Source of the DNA: Candidatus Gastranaerophilales bacterium
Lineage (GTDB): Bacteria; Cyanobacteriota; Vampirovibrionia; Gastranaerophilales; Gastranaerophilaceae
Assembly: GCA_021199975.1 (NCBI GenBank)
Contig: JAJQHF010000223.1
Coordinates: 1-22,494, forward strand
Length of the DNA: 22,494 bases
Direction of reading: 5' to 3'
The notes under the pieces are model-generated. The model did no database searches. It was not told where the DNA came from and saw only the letters and a program-made list of their open reading frames with translations. Below are positions 1 to 7,067 of this stretch, one piece after another. The translations under genes and the position numbers were made by a program. How positions within the stretch are numbered: position 1 is the stretch's first letter; every line of letters starts with the position of its first letter.

Positions 1-1091
1 TCGTTAAACAATGCACTCCAGCATATAAATTCATAGGGAAAAGTTCTTTTTAAATTTATAGTAATTGCGGAAGCTTCCTTCAATTTTGTTTTTACGTACT
101 CCGAAGGGACTTTGTATTTTCCATCTGTTTTATAAAATTTATCTAAAACTTTTATTAATTCTTCCTGAGAAATATTATAAAATCCAAAACAATCTATAAC
201 CCCGTCTAAATCATTTGTAACAACAGCGGCCAAGTGGTATTTTTTATTTTTACCAGCTCTTGATATTAATAATGCCTGATTTCCGCCGCCGTCAGGAATT
301 GTTGTAAAAAACTCTGCAGGGGTTGAATCTTTTGTTATATTCTTAAAATATTCCTGTGCTTTCTCTTCAGTAGCACCGGAAAGTTTTAATTTTTTTAATC
401 CAATTTCGCAGGCATTTACAATATCTTTATTATCACTTACCTTTATCAAATATTTAAAAGGCGCAATTGCAAGAGATGATTTTGATTCACTTAAAATTTC
501 AACAGCCTTCAAAATAAAATCTTCATCGAAATCTGAATATAAAATAGGATAAATAATATTAGCTAGAACATCACCCGTATAATCCTGTTTTAAAGATTGC
601 AATAAGATATTTCTGTCATTTTTTGATACAGCAGAAACAAAATCCAAGAAATCCAACATTGCTTCAGGGTTAAAAACAGCACTTTCCAACAATTTTTTTG
701 TTTCAATATCAAGAACTTCATCAGGATTTTCAAAATAAGAAGGCAATTCGTCATAATTACATTCGCCGCCTGCAATTCTTAACAATTGCACAAGTTTATA
801 TTTAATATCGTCTGATAAAGAATTTTCTCTTAAATATTTAAAAACTTTATCATTAATATAATTTACAGGAATAAGGTTTTTTAACAGGCAAGCAGAAAAT
901 ATATACTCTGATTCCTCCATTTTGATATATTCTTTTAGAAAGATATCAAAAAGAGCTTCTTTATTTTGAATTTGAATTAATTCTTTTTTATACTCCGATA
1001 AAACTTCTTCATTAAAATTTTTTAATGACTTAATATCAGAAATAACAGAAAGAACCCTGGCTCTAATTTGAAGTTTTGACAATTCAGTCAT
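1..1091 (-). CDS. Helical-repeat-like hypothetical protein, C-terminus cut by window edge
   Basis: An uninterrupted minus-strand reading frame starts at ATG 1091 (MTELSKLQIRARVLS) and stays open for 363 codons to base 1, so the C-terminus lies outside the window. I do not recognise the family. The first 250 or so residues are strongly helical, with repeated blocks of hydrophobic pairs and charged residues of the kind seen in HEAT/ARM-like solenoids. The last 100 residues change character: a glycine stretch near IPDGGGNQALLIS, then an alternating segment (YHLAAVVTNDLDGVIDCFGF) suggesting an alpha/beta domain. There is no signal peptide or membrane segment, so it is probably cytosolic. The start is fixed by a TAATG overlap with the stop of the upstream zinc-finger gene, which implies translational coupling and perhaps joint action. 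The HEAT-type reading is inference. Confidence 0.8.
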   Translation of the reverse strand, partial: MTELSKLQIRARVLSVISDIKSLKNFNEEVLSEYKKELIQIQNKEALFDIFLKEYIKMEESEYIFSACLLKNLIPVNYINDKVFKYLRENSLSDDIKYKLVQLLRIAGGECNYDELPSYFENPDEVLDIETKKLLESAVFNPEAMLDFLDFVSAVSKNDRNILLQSLKQDYTGDVLANIIYPILYSDFDEDFILKAVEILSESKSSLAIAPFKYLIKVSDNKDIVNACEIGLKKLKLSGATEEKAQEYFKNITKDSTPAEFFTTIPDGGGNQALLISRAGKNKKYHLAAVVTNDLDGVIDCFGFYNISQEELIKVLDKFYKTDGKYKVPSEYVKTKLKEASAITINLKRTFPYEFICWSALFN

Positions 1092-1366
1092 TATTTAATT
1101 TTACTCCAAAAAATATCAAGAATTTTTTGGGCTTCGCCGGAGGGAAGTTTATCTTCTAAAATAAGATATTGAACGGCAATCATTGTACATTCGGAGCAAA
1201 TATTAACCCCGGGACCCTGAACCATTTTAGCTACCATTGTATTAGGTCTACCGCAAAAACTGCAATAAACCGGTTCCGCCGCATTTGATTTTTCTTCCTC
1301 TTTTTTTGCTTCTTTAACTTTATTTCTTGCATTTTTAAGTGAAACTATTTTTTCCGAATCGCTCAT
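1091..1366 (-). CDS. Stand-alone ClpX-type C4 zinc-finger protein
   Basis: This 91-residue protein has a basic/acidic helical N-terminus (residues 1-30, many Lys and Glu) followed by a zinc-binding domain. The cysteines are C35, C38, C57 and C60 (C-x2-C-x18-C-x2-C), the spacing of the N-terminal zinc domain of ClpX, with the typical GPGVNICSEC segment. In ClpX this domain dimerises and binds adaptors and substrates such as SspB and lambda O. Here no AAA+ module follows: the protein ends about 30 residues later. It may therefore be an adaptor or a competitor for ClpX docking, which is inference. An AAAGAGA ribosome-binding site precedes the ATG. Its TAA overlaps the ATG of the next gene by one base, so the two are likely co-expressed. 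Confidence 0.85.
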   Translation of the reverse strand: MSDSEKIVSLKNARNKVKEAKKEEEKSNAAEPVYCSFCGRPNTMVAKMVQGPGVNICSECTMIAVQYLILEDKLPSGEAQKILDIFWSKIK

Positions 1367-1417
1367 GAAAATCTCTTTTTAAACTACACATTAACATTTT
1401 ATAATAATTAAAAAATA

Positions 1418-1446
1418 TTGCAAAATTTTCATTTTGTATTTATAAT
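1418..1446 (+). promoter_or_regulatory. Sigma70-type promoter for the E/Q-rich lipoprotein gene
   Basis: TTGCAA at 1418-1423 and a consensus TATAAT at 1441-1446 are separated by exactly 17 bases. The expected transcript start is near 1453, just ahead of the AAGGAGG site and the ATG at 1472. The surrounding 19 bases (1411-1429) recur exactly at 1812-1830 in front of the next gene. Confidence 0.75.
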
Positions 1447-1471
1447 AATTTACAAAAAAGGAGGATATTTT

Positions 1472-1714
1472 ATGAAAAAAATATTATTATTAAGTGCAAT
1501 ATTGATGGTTTCTATTGCGACGACTGCTTGTATGAATAATGAAGCAAATCAGGAAGAACAACAGCCGGAACAAGTAGAAGTACAGGTAACTGAAGAAGTT
1601 GAAGTATCTGAATCTGAAGAACAGAATAATCAGGAAGAACAGAACCAGGAAGAGCAAAATCAAGAAGAACAACAAAACCAAGAAGAACAATCTTCAGAAG
1701 AAAATCAAGGTTAA
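1472..1714 (+). CDS. Small Glu/Gln-rich lipoprotein
   Basis: The encoded protein is 80 residues. I start it at ATG 1472 because a perfect AAGGAGG lies 8 bases upstream; an in-frame TTG at 1418 falls inside the promoter -35 box. Residues 1-19 form a lipoprotein signal (MKK, then a hydrophobic core) ending ATTAC, with C20 as the predicted lipidated cysteine. The mature part is almost entirely Glu, Gln, Asn and Ser, with repeats of the type NQEEQ in the second half, so it is highly acidic and probably disordered. No enzymatic fold is visible. It may be a surface or periplasmic spacer or ion-binding peptide; that is a guess. The signal peptide closely matches that of the next gene, which points to a duplicated 5' region. 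Lgt, which would lipidate it, is encoded two genes downstream. Confidence 0.85.
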   Translation: MKKILLLSAILMVSIATTACMNNEANQEEQQPEQVEVQVTEEVEVSESEEQNNQEEQNQEEQNQEEQQNQEEQSSEENQG

Positions 1715-1724
1715 TACTTTTTTC

Positions 1725-1766
1725 AAAAAAAACACAATTAAATTTAATATAATTGTGTTTTTTTTT
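1725..1766 (+). terminator. Rho-independent terminator after the first lipoprotein gene
   Basis: AAAACACAATTA at 1729-1740 pairs with TAATTGTGTTTT at 1750-1761, leaving a 9-base loop, and the second arm runs into a T tract ending at 1766. It lies 10 bases after the TAA. The second lipoprotein gene has its own promoter beyond it. Confidence 0.8.
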
Positions 1767-1818
1767 GCAGTTTTTAAAGTAAATACTCACATAAATGTTG
1801 TATTATTGTTTAAAAATA

Positions 1819-1847
1819 TTGCAAAATTTTTGTTTTGAACTTATAAT
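1819..1847 (+). promoter_or_regulatory. Sigma70-type promoter for the TPR lipoprotein-lgt unit
   Basis: TTGCAA at 1819-1824 and TATAAT at 1842-1847 have a 17-base spacer. The arrangement is the same as the promoter at 1418-1446, and the 19 bases 1812-1830 are identical to 1411-1429. The predicted transcript start is near 1854 and the AGGGGA ribosome site is at 1861-1866. Confidence 0.75.
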
Positions 1848-1871
1848 ACAAAAAGTTTATAGGGGATTTCT

Positions 1872-2483
1872 ATGAAGAAAGTGCTGTTACTATTTTTAAT
1901 ACTGGTTGTTTCTGTGACAACAAGCGCCTGTATTAATAATTTGGCAATTCATGAATTAAATAATAAAGCTGAATTATACTTAGACAAAGGTGATACAGAA
2001 ACGGCAATATGCAGACTAAAATCCAGTTTGGATTTAGATAATGAAATATATCAAACTCACTATAATCTTGCCGTAGCATATAATAACATCGGAAATTATG
2101 AAGGCGCCATTGAAGAAATAAATAAAGTTATTGAATTAAAACCTGATTTTTATGATTCTTACTATACAATGGCAGTTGCTAAAGAGGCATTAGCATATAA
2201 AATAATAGAAAAAGAACCTGATGAGGACGGAAATGTTCCCGAATTAACATTTGAAGAAATATCTGATTTTAATAATAAAGCAGCAGATGTTGTAGAAACT
2301 TACAATGAATATCTTGTTAAAAAAGCAGATGCACCTGAAACGGAACAAATAAATGCAAAAATCCAAGAATTAAATCAGAAAATCAAAGAATATACGGATA
2401 TTTATGATATAAAAAATCAGGAAAAAAACAAACAGATAGAGGAAGAAATAACTTCCGAAAATGAATCGGAAGAAAACGGCTAA
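1872..2483 (+). CDS. TPR-repeat lipoprotein
   Basis: The protein has 203 residues. Residues 1-19 are a lipoprotein signal ending TTSAC, with C20 predicted to be lipidated. From about residue 26 to 110 there are tetratricopeptide repeats. The clearest is residues 60-93, with the alternating small and aromatic pattern YQTHYNLAVAYNNIGNYEGA and a terminal LKPDF; less regular copies flank it. The C-terminal third is a charged helix, probably coiled-coil, rich in Lys, Glu and Gln. TPR lipoproteins usually scaffold envelope complexes; which partner this one binds cannot be read from the sequence. It has its own promoter and AGGGGA ribosome site, and only 2 bases separate its stop from lgt, so it is co-transcribed with the enzyme that would modify it. 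Its first 23 residues resemble those of the preceding lipoprotein (MKK, LLL, IL, VS, then C-x-NN). Confidence 0.88.
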   Translation: MKKVLLLFLILVVSVTTSACINNLAIHELNNKAELYLDKGDTETAICRLKSSLDLDNEIYQTHYNLAVAYNNIGNYEGAIEEINKVIELKPDFYDSYYTMAVAKEALAYKIIEKEPDEDGNVPELTFEEISDFNNKAADVVETYNEYLVKKADAPETEQINAKIQELNQKIKEYTDIYDIKNQEKNKQIEEEITSENESEENG

Positions 2484-2485
2484 TT

Positions 2486-3283
2486 ATGTTTCAATCACCC
2501 GGAGCTATTGCATTTACCCTTGGAAACACAGATATCCATTGGTATGGATTGATTATGTCTTTTGCAATTTTAATAGGAATTTTTGTTATTATTTTTACAA
2601 AAAAACGATATTACCCTGATATATCAACAGATACAATTTGTGATATATCTTTTATGCTTATAATTTGCGGGATTATAAGCGCAAGGTTATATTATGTAAT
2701 TCTTGATTATAAGTACTTTATAAAATTTCCGCTTGAAATACCCGCCGTATGGCATGGGGGTATTTCTATTCAAGGTGCCATTATAGGAGGAATAATAGCA
2801 GGATTAATTTATGCGAAAAAAAAGAAAATAAATTTTCTAAGGTATGCTGATGTATATTCTTTTGGAATTGTTACGGGGCAAATAATAGGCAGATGGGGAA
2901 ATTTCTTTAATTCGGAAGCTTTCGGGCTTCCTACTGATTTACCCTGGAAACTTTATATTCCTTATAAATCAAGACCAATGCAATTTAGAGCGGAAGAATA
3001 TTTTCATCCGGCATTTCTGTATGAATCTCTTTTAAGCATAATAATACTTATAATCCTTTATTTAATACTTGTAAAATACAAAAAACGCACAGACGGTTTA
3101 ATCTTTTTCTGCTATATAATTTTGTATTCAATTGCAAGAATTATTGTTGAATTGATAAGAGTTGACAGTGTATTAAATATTAACAATATCCACATTGCAC
3201 ATATTACCGCATTTTTATTTATTATTGGAGGTATAATCGGAATTATTTATATAAATAAACATGATAAAAAGCGGGCTTTGTAA
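2486..3283 (+). CDS. lgt: Prolipoprotein diacylglyceryl transferase
   Basis: Lgt transfers diacylglycerol from phosphatidylglycerol to the lipobox cysteine, the first step of lipoprotein maturation, in the inner membrane. This 265-residue protein shows the family hallmarks in order: HWYG at 18-21, WHGGISIQGAIIGG at 89-102, the signature GRWGNFFNSEAFG at 135-147, HPAFLYES at 174-181 and a conserved Arg/Glu segment (ARIIVELIR) near 217-225. About seven hydrophobic membrane segments are evident, including 22-38, 54-73, 96-110, 183-197 and 239-256. Length and motif order match complete family members. Its start lies 2 bases after the TPR lipoprotein stop with only a weak ribosome site, so translation is probably coupled. 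Functional assignment is secure. Confidence 0.97.
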   Translation: MFQSPGAIAFTLGNTDIHWYGLIMSFAILIGIFVIIFTKKRYYPDISTDTICDISFMLIICGIISARLYYVILDYKYFIKFPLEIPAVWHGGISIQGAIIGGIIAGLIYAKKKKINFLRYADVYSFGIVTGQIIGRWGNFFNSEAFGLPTDLPWKLYIPYKSRPMQFRAEEYFHPAFLYESLLSIIILIILYLILVKYKKRTDGLIFFCYIILYSIARIIVELIRVDSVLNINNIHIAHITAFLFIIGGIIGIIYINKHDKKRAL

Positions 3284-3305
3284 TAAAATCGATTTGTTTT
3301 ATAAT
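3278..3305 (+). promoter_or_regulatory. Internal promoter, possibly giving a leaderless mlaD transcript
   Basis: TTGTAA at 3278-3283 overlaps the lgt stop; a 16-base spacer and a consensus TATAAT at 3300-3305 follow. The -10 box ends 6 bases before the ATG at 3312, so transcription would begin at or next to the start codon. No Shine-Dalgarno sequence is present ahead of that ATG. Confidence 0.55.
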
Positions 3306-3311
3306 ATAGTA

Positions 3312-3968
3312 ATGAAGAAAAAATATATTTGGCTGATAGAAATTGTTATATGGCTTTTGATTTTATCATTATGCTTATTTTTTTTCGTATACAAGACAAC
3401 AATAAAAGAAAATGTTCAAAATACATATTATATATTTTTTGATGATGCAGACGGTCTTGTAAAGGGTTCTGCCGTGCGTTTAATGGGAATTAATATCGGA
3501 TATGTAAGAGATGTAAAAATATTTGACAACAAGGTTTTTGTATCATTTTTGGTTACAAAGGAAGATGTAAAAATACCTAAATATGCAACTGCGGCAATAG
3601 AATTTTATGGGTTGGGCGGCTCAACCTCTCTTGAACTTATTCCTTCTTATTATGAAGGAATAGAGAATAAAGAAAATATAATTCCTGTGCAATCTTATAG
3701 AGTTCAAGATTTTTGGGAGGGGCAAAAGCTTGTGGCTAATGTTATGATTGATATTTACGGCGGCATCGGAAGAACTATACAATTATCAGGTATTCTTAAT
3801 AATAAAGAGTATTTAAAACAAAGCTCATTAATTAAAAATTATGCTATGCAAACCGGGGCTATAAATACAGCCCAATCAGTTTTAATTTATAAATTAAGCG
3901 AAAAAAATCAAATAAAAGAAGAAAATAATATATCAGAAAATAGTTCAGAGGTTGAAAAAGATGAATAA
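3312..3968 (+). CDS. MlaD/MCE-family single-pass membrane protein
   Basis: MCE proteins are the substrate-binding part of lipid transporters between inner and outer membranes of diderm bacteria. This 218-residue protein has one N-terminal membrane helix (about 5-26) and then one MCE domain (about 36-112) with the typical opening FDDADGLVKGSAVRLMGINIGYV and a closing GLGGSTSLELIP block. A helical tail of about 100 residues follows. I prefer ATG 3312: the longer in-frame ORF from 3261 would add 17 residues, overlap lgt by 23 bases and lie partly over the promoter. No permease (MlaE) or ATPase (MlaF) gene adjoins it, so its partners must be elsewhere. Its last codons overlap upp by 8 bases. Confidence 0.88.
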   Translation: MKKKYIWLIEIVIWLLILSLCLFFFVYKTTIKENVQNTYYIFFDDADGLVKGSAVRLMGINIGYVRDVKIFDNKVFVSFLVTKEDVKIPKYATAAIEFYGLGGSTSLELIPSYYEGIENKENIIPVQSYRVQDFWEGQKLVANVMIDIYGGIGRTIQLSGILNNKEYLKQSSLIKNYAMQTGAINTAQSVLIYKLSEKNQIKEENNISENSSEVEKDE

Positions 3969-4623
3969 ATTTCCGAATGTAAGTATTATTAAGCACCCGT
4001 TATGCTGTCATAACCTGAGTATAATAAGAAATAAAGATACAAGTGCGGAAGTGCTAAGAAACGCAATAAGAAGAATAACTTATTTACTTTTTTATGAGGC
4101 AACAAAAGATTTAGAGTTGGAATATACAATTATTGAAACACCCTTGGAAAAATGTAAAGCTCAAAAGCTTAGTTCAAAAAATGAAATTATAATTGCGCCT
4201 ATTTTAAGAGCAGGGCTAATATTTTCTGATATTGCAAACGAAATTATGCCATATGCACAGGTAAGACATATAGGAATGTACAGAGATGAAGATACACTTA
4301 CCCCCGTTTGGTACTATAATAAAATTCCTATTGAATTTGAAAATCCTAAAAATAAGATTGTGCTGATATTAGACCCTATGCTTGCAACGGGAAATTCTGC
4401 AATTGATGCAATTAAGCTTTTTACAAACAAAAAAGTTCCTCAAAAAAATATACGATTTGTAAATTTAATAAGCGCACCAGAGGGTTTAAACAAAGTAGGG
4501 GAAATTTTTCCTGATGTTAAAATAATAACCGCAAGTATTGATAATTGTTTAAACGATTTCGGATATATAAAACCGGGGCTTGGTGATGCAGGTGACAGAA
4601 TATTTAATACGGTTGAAAATTAA
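3961..4623 (+). CDS. upp: Uracil phosphoribosyltransferase
   Basis: The enzyme makes UMP from uracil and PRPP in pyrimidine salvage and is cytosolic. The 220-residue product has the PRPP-binding loop LDPMLATGNS at 137-146, the upstream PILRAGL block at 80-86, and the uracil-binding C-terminal segment GYIKPGLGDAGDR at 201-213. Length is close to the usual 208-212. I chose ATG 3961, which has GAGG about 10 bases upstream; a TTG at 3952 would add three residues but sits too near that site. It starts inside the MCE gene (8-base overlap) and its TAA overlaps the ATG of pgeF by one base (TAATG), so it is the middle of a coupled operon. Confidence 0.96.
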   Translation: MNKFPNVSIIKHPLCCHNLSIIRNKDTSAEVLRNAIRRITYLLFYEATKDLELEYTIIETPLEKCKAQKLSSKNEIIIAPILRAGLIFSDIANEIMPYAQVRHIGMYRDEDTLTPVWYYNKIPIEFENPKNKIVLILDPMLATGNSAIDAIKLFTNKKVPQKNIRFVNLISAPEGLNKVGEIFPDVKIITASIDNCLNDFGYIKPGLGDAGDRIFNTVEN

Positions 4624-5360
4624 TGTTTTATTTTGATGATTTTTACGGCAGAAAAATTCTAAAATCTGATTTATTACCCGAAGCAGATTGCTTTTTTACT
4701 ACACGTGACTTCGTTTTGACATGTGCGGATAAAAAGGATTTGGAAGAGGAAGCTTTAAAAAACCGGGAATTTCTTAAAAATAAATTATCATGCAGTGAAA
4801 TAACAACAGCAAAACAAACTCACAGCAGTAATATTGAAGTAGTAACCAAAAATAAACACTTTTATGATAATACGGATGCTTTAATTTCAAATGTTAAAAA
4901 TTCTTTGCTTCTTATGAATTTTGCCGACTGCGTTCCAATAATTTTATACAGTCCTAAATATAATACGGGTGCGGTGATACATGCCGGCTGGCGGGGTACG
5001 GCTTTAGAAATAGCTAAAAAAACAATCGAAAAAATTAAAAATGAATTAAATATACCTCCCGTTGAAATTATTGCACTTATAGGACCTGCAATCGGCAAGT
5101 GCTGTTTTGAAACAGATGAGGATGTCTTTAATAAACTTGTTTTTGATAAGAATAATTTAGAAATTTATGAGAAAAAAAATAATAAATACTTAATAGATTT
5201 AAAATTGTTAAATAAAAACCAGCTGATTAATGCAGGTGTAGAAAATATAGACACATGCAGCTATTGCACATGCTGTATGTCTGATATATTTTTTTCATAT
5301 AGAAATGAAAACGGCAAAACGGCAAGACATTCTGCTATCATAAAAATAAAAGGGGATTAA
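4623..5360 (+). CDS. pgeF: Peptidoglycan editing factor / multicopper-like YfiH-YlmD family
   Basis: Members of this family (once called laccase-domain proteins) are reported to hydrolyse misincorporated residues from UDP-MurNAc-type precursors, and some have nucleoside phosphorylase or deaminase activity. The 245-residue protein has the metal and catalytic residues in the usual contexts: H67 in KQTHSSN, C103 in NFADCVP, and H120 in GAVIHAGWRGT. It also has GPAIGKCCFE at 154-163 and the closing CSYCTCC (212-218) plus FFSYRNENGKTARH (223-236). It is full length. Its ATG overlaps the upp stop, and the SEC-C gene follows after 2 bases. The gene symbol reflects the family; the exact substrate here is not shown. 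Confidence 0.92.
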   Translation: MFYFDDFYGRKILKSDLLPEADCFFTTRDFVLTCADKKDLEEEALKNREFLKNKLSCSEITTAKQTHSSNIEVVTKNKHFYDNTDALISNVKNSLLLMNFADCVPIILYSPKYNTGAVIHAGWRGTALEIAKKTIEKIKNELNIPPVEIIALIGPAIGKCCFETDEDVFNKLVFDKNNLEIYEKKNNKYLIDLKLLNKNQLINAGVENIDTCSYCTCCMSDIFFSYRNENGKTARHSAIIKIKGD

Positions 5361-5362
5361 AC

Positions 5363-6670
5363 ATGTCAGTAATTGAAAAATTATCCGTAATTTCAAATAC
5401 AATCACAAAAGTAATGAATTTTGTTCTGTCTGATGAATTTGTAAAACCTGATTTTGATGAGTATTTAACTGCAATTTCAGCAAAAAATGTAGACAGAACG
5501 AAAATTCAAGCTCTTTTAATTCCTTATATTTTTGAAAGAAGGCTTAAAAAAGAACGAAAAACAATAATTGAATTATTTGAAGAAAAGAATACGGATTTAT
5601 CAAAGGAAGAAACGGAAATTTTAAATTCTTTAAAAAATTCATTTTCATCAGTTTTTGAAATAAGAAGAGTTTTAAGCAACGGATTTGAATTTTATAACCT
5701 AGTAAATGAAAAAATGTATAAAGTATTGTCTTTGGTAAAAATGAATAATTATAGAGGAATAACCCCTGGGCAATTTTCCGTATGCAGAATTTTCCCAATG
5801 AAAGAGGAATTTTATCTTCTTGAAATTTCCAATGTTATACCAAGCTATAATAAAGAAGAAGTTTATAAATACGCAATTGCCAAAATTATTGAAAAGCCAG
5901 AGGGTGCCTATGAACAAAATCCTAAAAAAGCAGAACAAATTGAAAGTCTTGTAAAAGATTTTTCAGAAAAATTCCAAAAATGTTTTGAAAGTGATGAAAT
6001 AATTACAACAAATCAATATGCAGATAACTTAATAAACTTATTTAATACTTATTGCGATGAAGATATAATACCTTCAAAGGAAGAGATAACCCAAAATATT
6101 AAGCAAGTTGAAAACAACAGATATTTTACAGTTTCAGATTTTAAAAATTCATATTCTAATTTTATGGAAAAATCGTTGGAAGGATTTTCTTCACACTCCT
6201 CAACTTACGATATAGGAATTATATATGATAAAGAATTAGGATTATTTGTACTTCCCTTTTATCAAACCTTCTGCAAGGTATATGAAGAAGAAGATTATAA
6301 AACAGTTCAAGGCTATAAGGACTGTATAAAAAGCTTTTTGGAAAATGATAAAGTACCGGCGAATATTATAAAAAGGGTCGCTTCAAAGTATAAAAATTTT
6401 GTTGACAGAACAAATGAAATTTTAGAAAAAAATTATAGTTTTGATGAGCTGCTAAACTATTATAAAGCGGATTCAACGGAAAAGAAGATATATTCCTCCG
6501 CAAGTGTTTTGTATGCCTCTAAAATATTTGAACAAATGATGAATTTGGTATCCAAAAAAACAGAAACTGCAAAAAAAGAGAATATCAACTACGAAAATGT
6601 AGGCAGAAATGACAAATGCCCTTGCGGAAGCGGAAAAAAATATAAAAATTGCTGCATGCAAAAAATTTAA
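5363..6670 (+). CDS. SEC-C motif protein with a large unassigned N-terminal region
   Basis: This 435-residue cytosolic protein ends in a clear SEC-C zinc motif (residues 412-435: GRNDKCPCGSGKKYKNCC, with C419, C421, C430 and C431). The motif is found at the C-terminus of SecA, where it binds zinc and SecB, and on many unrelated proteins. The remaining 410 residues are predominantly helical with many Lys and Glu and no SecA motor motifs (no Walker A or DEAD-type box), so this is not a SecA fragment. I do not recognise that part. A good AGGGGAT ribosome site precedes ATG 5363, which lies 2 bases after the pgeF stop. It is the last gene of the plus-strand run; the terminator is about 105 bases beyond. 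Confidence 0.88.
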   Translation: MSVIEKLSVISNTITKVMNFVLSDEFVKPDFDEYLTAISAKNVDRTKIQALLIPYIFERRLKKERKTIIELFEEKNTDLSKEETEILNSLKNSFSSVFEIRRVLSNGFEFYNLVNEKMYKVLSLVKMNNYRGITPGQFSVCRIFPMKEEFYLLEISNVIPSYNKEEVYKYAIAKIIEKPEGAYEQNPKKAEQIESLVKDFSEKFQKCFESDEIITTNQYADNLINLFNTYCDEDIIPSKEEITQNIKQVENNRYFTVSDFKNSYSNFMEKSLEGFSSHSSTYDIGIIYDKELGLFVLPFYQTFCKVYEEEDYKTVQGYKDCIKSFLENDKVPANIIKRVASKYKNFVDRTNEILEKNYSFDELLNYYKADSTEKKIYSSASVLYASKIFEQMMNLVSKKTETAKKENINYENVGRNDKCPCGSGKKYKNCCMQKI

Positions 6671-6775
6671 ACAAGCATTTTGTTAAAATTTATACCCATG
6701 TGGCTAATAGACAGTTGGATAGAAATATAGTAATATAAGCTTATTATTAATGTTTAAACCACTTGAACATTACTT

Positions 6776-6823
6776 ACCTTTGCAGAGTGTATAACTTATG
6801 CTTTGCAAAGGTCTTTTTCTTTT
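6776..6823 (+). terminator. Strong rho-independent terminator of the lipoprotein-lgt-SEC-C run
   Basis: ACCTTTGCA at 6776-6784 pairs perfectly with TGCAAAGGT at 6804-6812, and GAG/CTT extends the stem inward with a wobble pair. The T-rich tail CTTTTTCTTTTT follows at once. No reading frame intervenes between the SEC-C stop and this hairpin. Confidence 0.85.
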
Positions 6824-6827
6824 TGAT

Positions 6828-6879
6828 TAAATAAATAAAACACTAAAATAAATTTTACTTAGAAAATTTTTGTTTTAGT
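6828..6879 (-). terminator. Minus-strand terminator overlapping the small-ORF stop codon
   Basis: On the minus strand ACTAAAA (6879-6873) pairs with TTTTAGT (6848-6842). Inside it AAATTTT and AAAATTT form a second 7-bp stem around a 6-base loop. The T-rich tail GTTTTATTTATTTAA runs to about 6828. The stop codon at 6875-6877 is inside the first arm. Confidence 0.65.
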
Positions 6880-7027
6880 TAATACTGTCCGCAGCATCAC
6901 CCACAATATCAGCCGCTTCACCTACAATTTTCACACCGCCTAAAGCTGACAGTAGGCGGCAGAATGCGACACTAGAGTAGATATTTTTTTTGATTTTGTA
7001 TAGGCTTAACTTACTGTATTTGAACAT
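6875..7027 (-). CDS. Probable 50-residue protein with a VGEAAD/VGDAAD repeat
   Basis: A minus-strand frame from ATG 7027 to TAA 6875 encodes 50 residues. The N-terminal half is basic (MFKYSKLSLYKIKKNIYSS). The C-terminal half is GGVKIVGEAADIVGDAADS followed by IN, where VGEAAD and VGDAAD are a tandem seven-residue repeat that would make an amphipathic helix. A GAGGG lies 9 bases before the ATG, and a terminator overlaps the stop. It follows the aldehyde dehydrogenase gene by about 40 bases on the same strand and may be co-transcribed. It could instead be the tail of a larger decayed gene. I recognise no family. GC content in 6885-6965 is visibly higher than in the flanks. Confidence 0.5.
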   Translation of the reverse strand: MFKYSKLSLYKIKKNIYSSVAFCRLLSALGGVKIVGEAADIVGDAADSIN

Positions 7028-7067
7028 ATTTCATTACCCTCATGAAATTATTGTTCTAGGCCAGCCT

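Larger units (their letters stand above)
6671..7067. other. Intergenic region between SEC-C and aldehyde dehydrogenase genes
   Basis: These 397 bases hold a plus-strand terminator (6776-6823), a minus-strand terminator (6828-6879) and a probable 50-codon minus-strand gene (6875-7027). In 6671-6775 I see no gene and no convincing promoter. An inverted repeat CCGCCTA/TAGGCGG (6936-6942 and 6953-6959) lies inside the small gene. Confidence 0.6.

Noticed and set aside
1490..1838. Several frames over the E/Q-rich lipoprotein and its terminator
   Set aside because: They are shadows of a low-complexity purine-rich gene and cross the terminator hairpin.
5363..6670. SEC-C protein as a SecA paralogue
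   Set aside because: No Walker or DEAD-type motor motifs are present; only the C-terminal zinc motif is shared.
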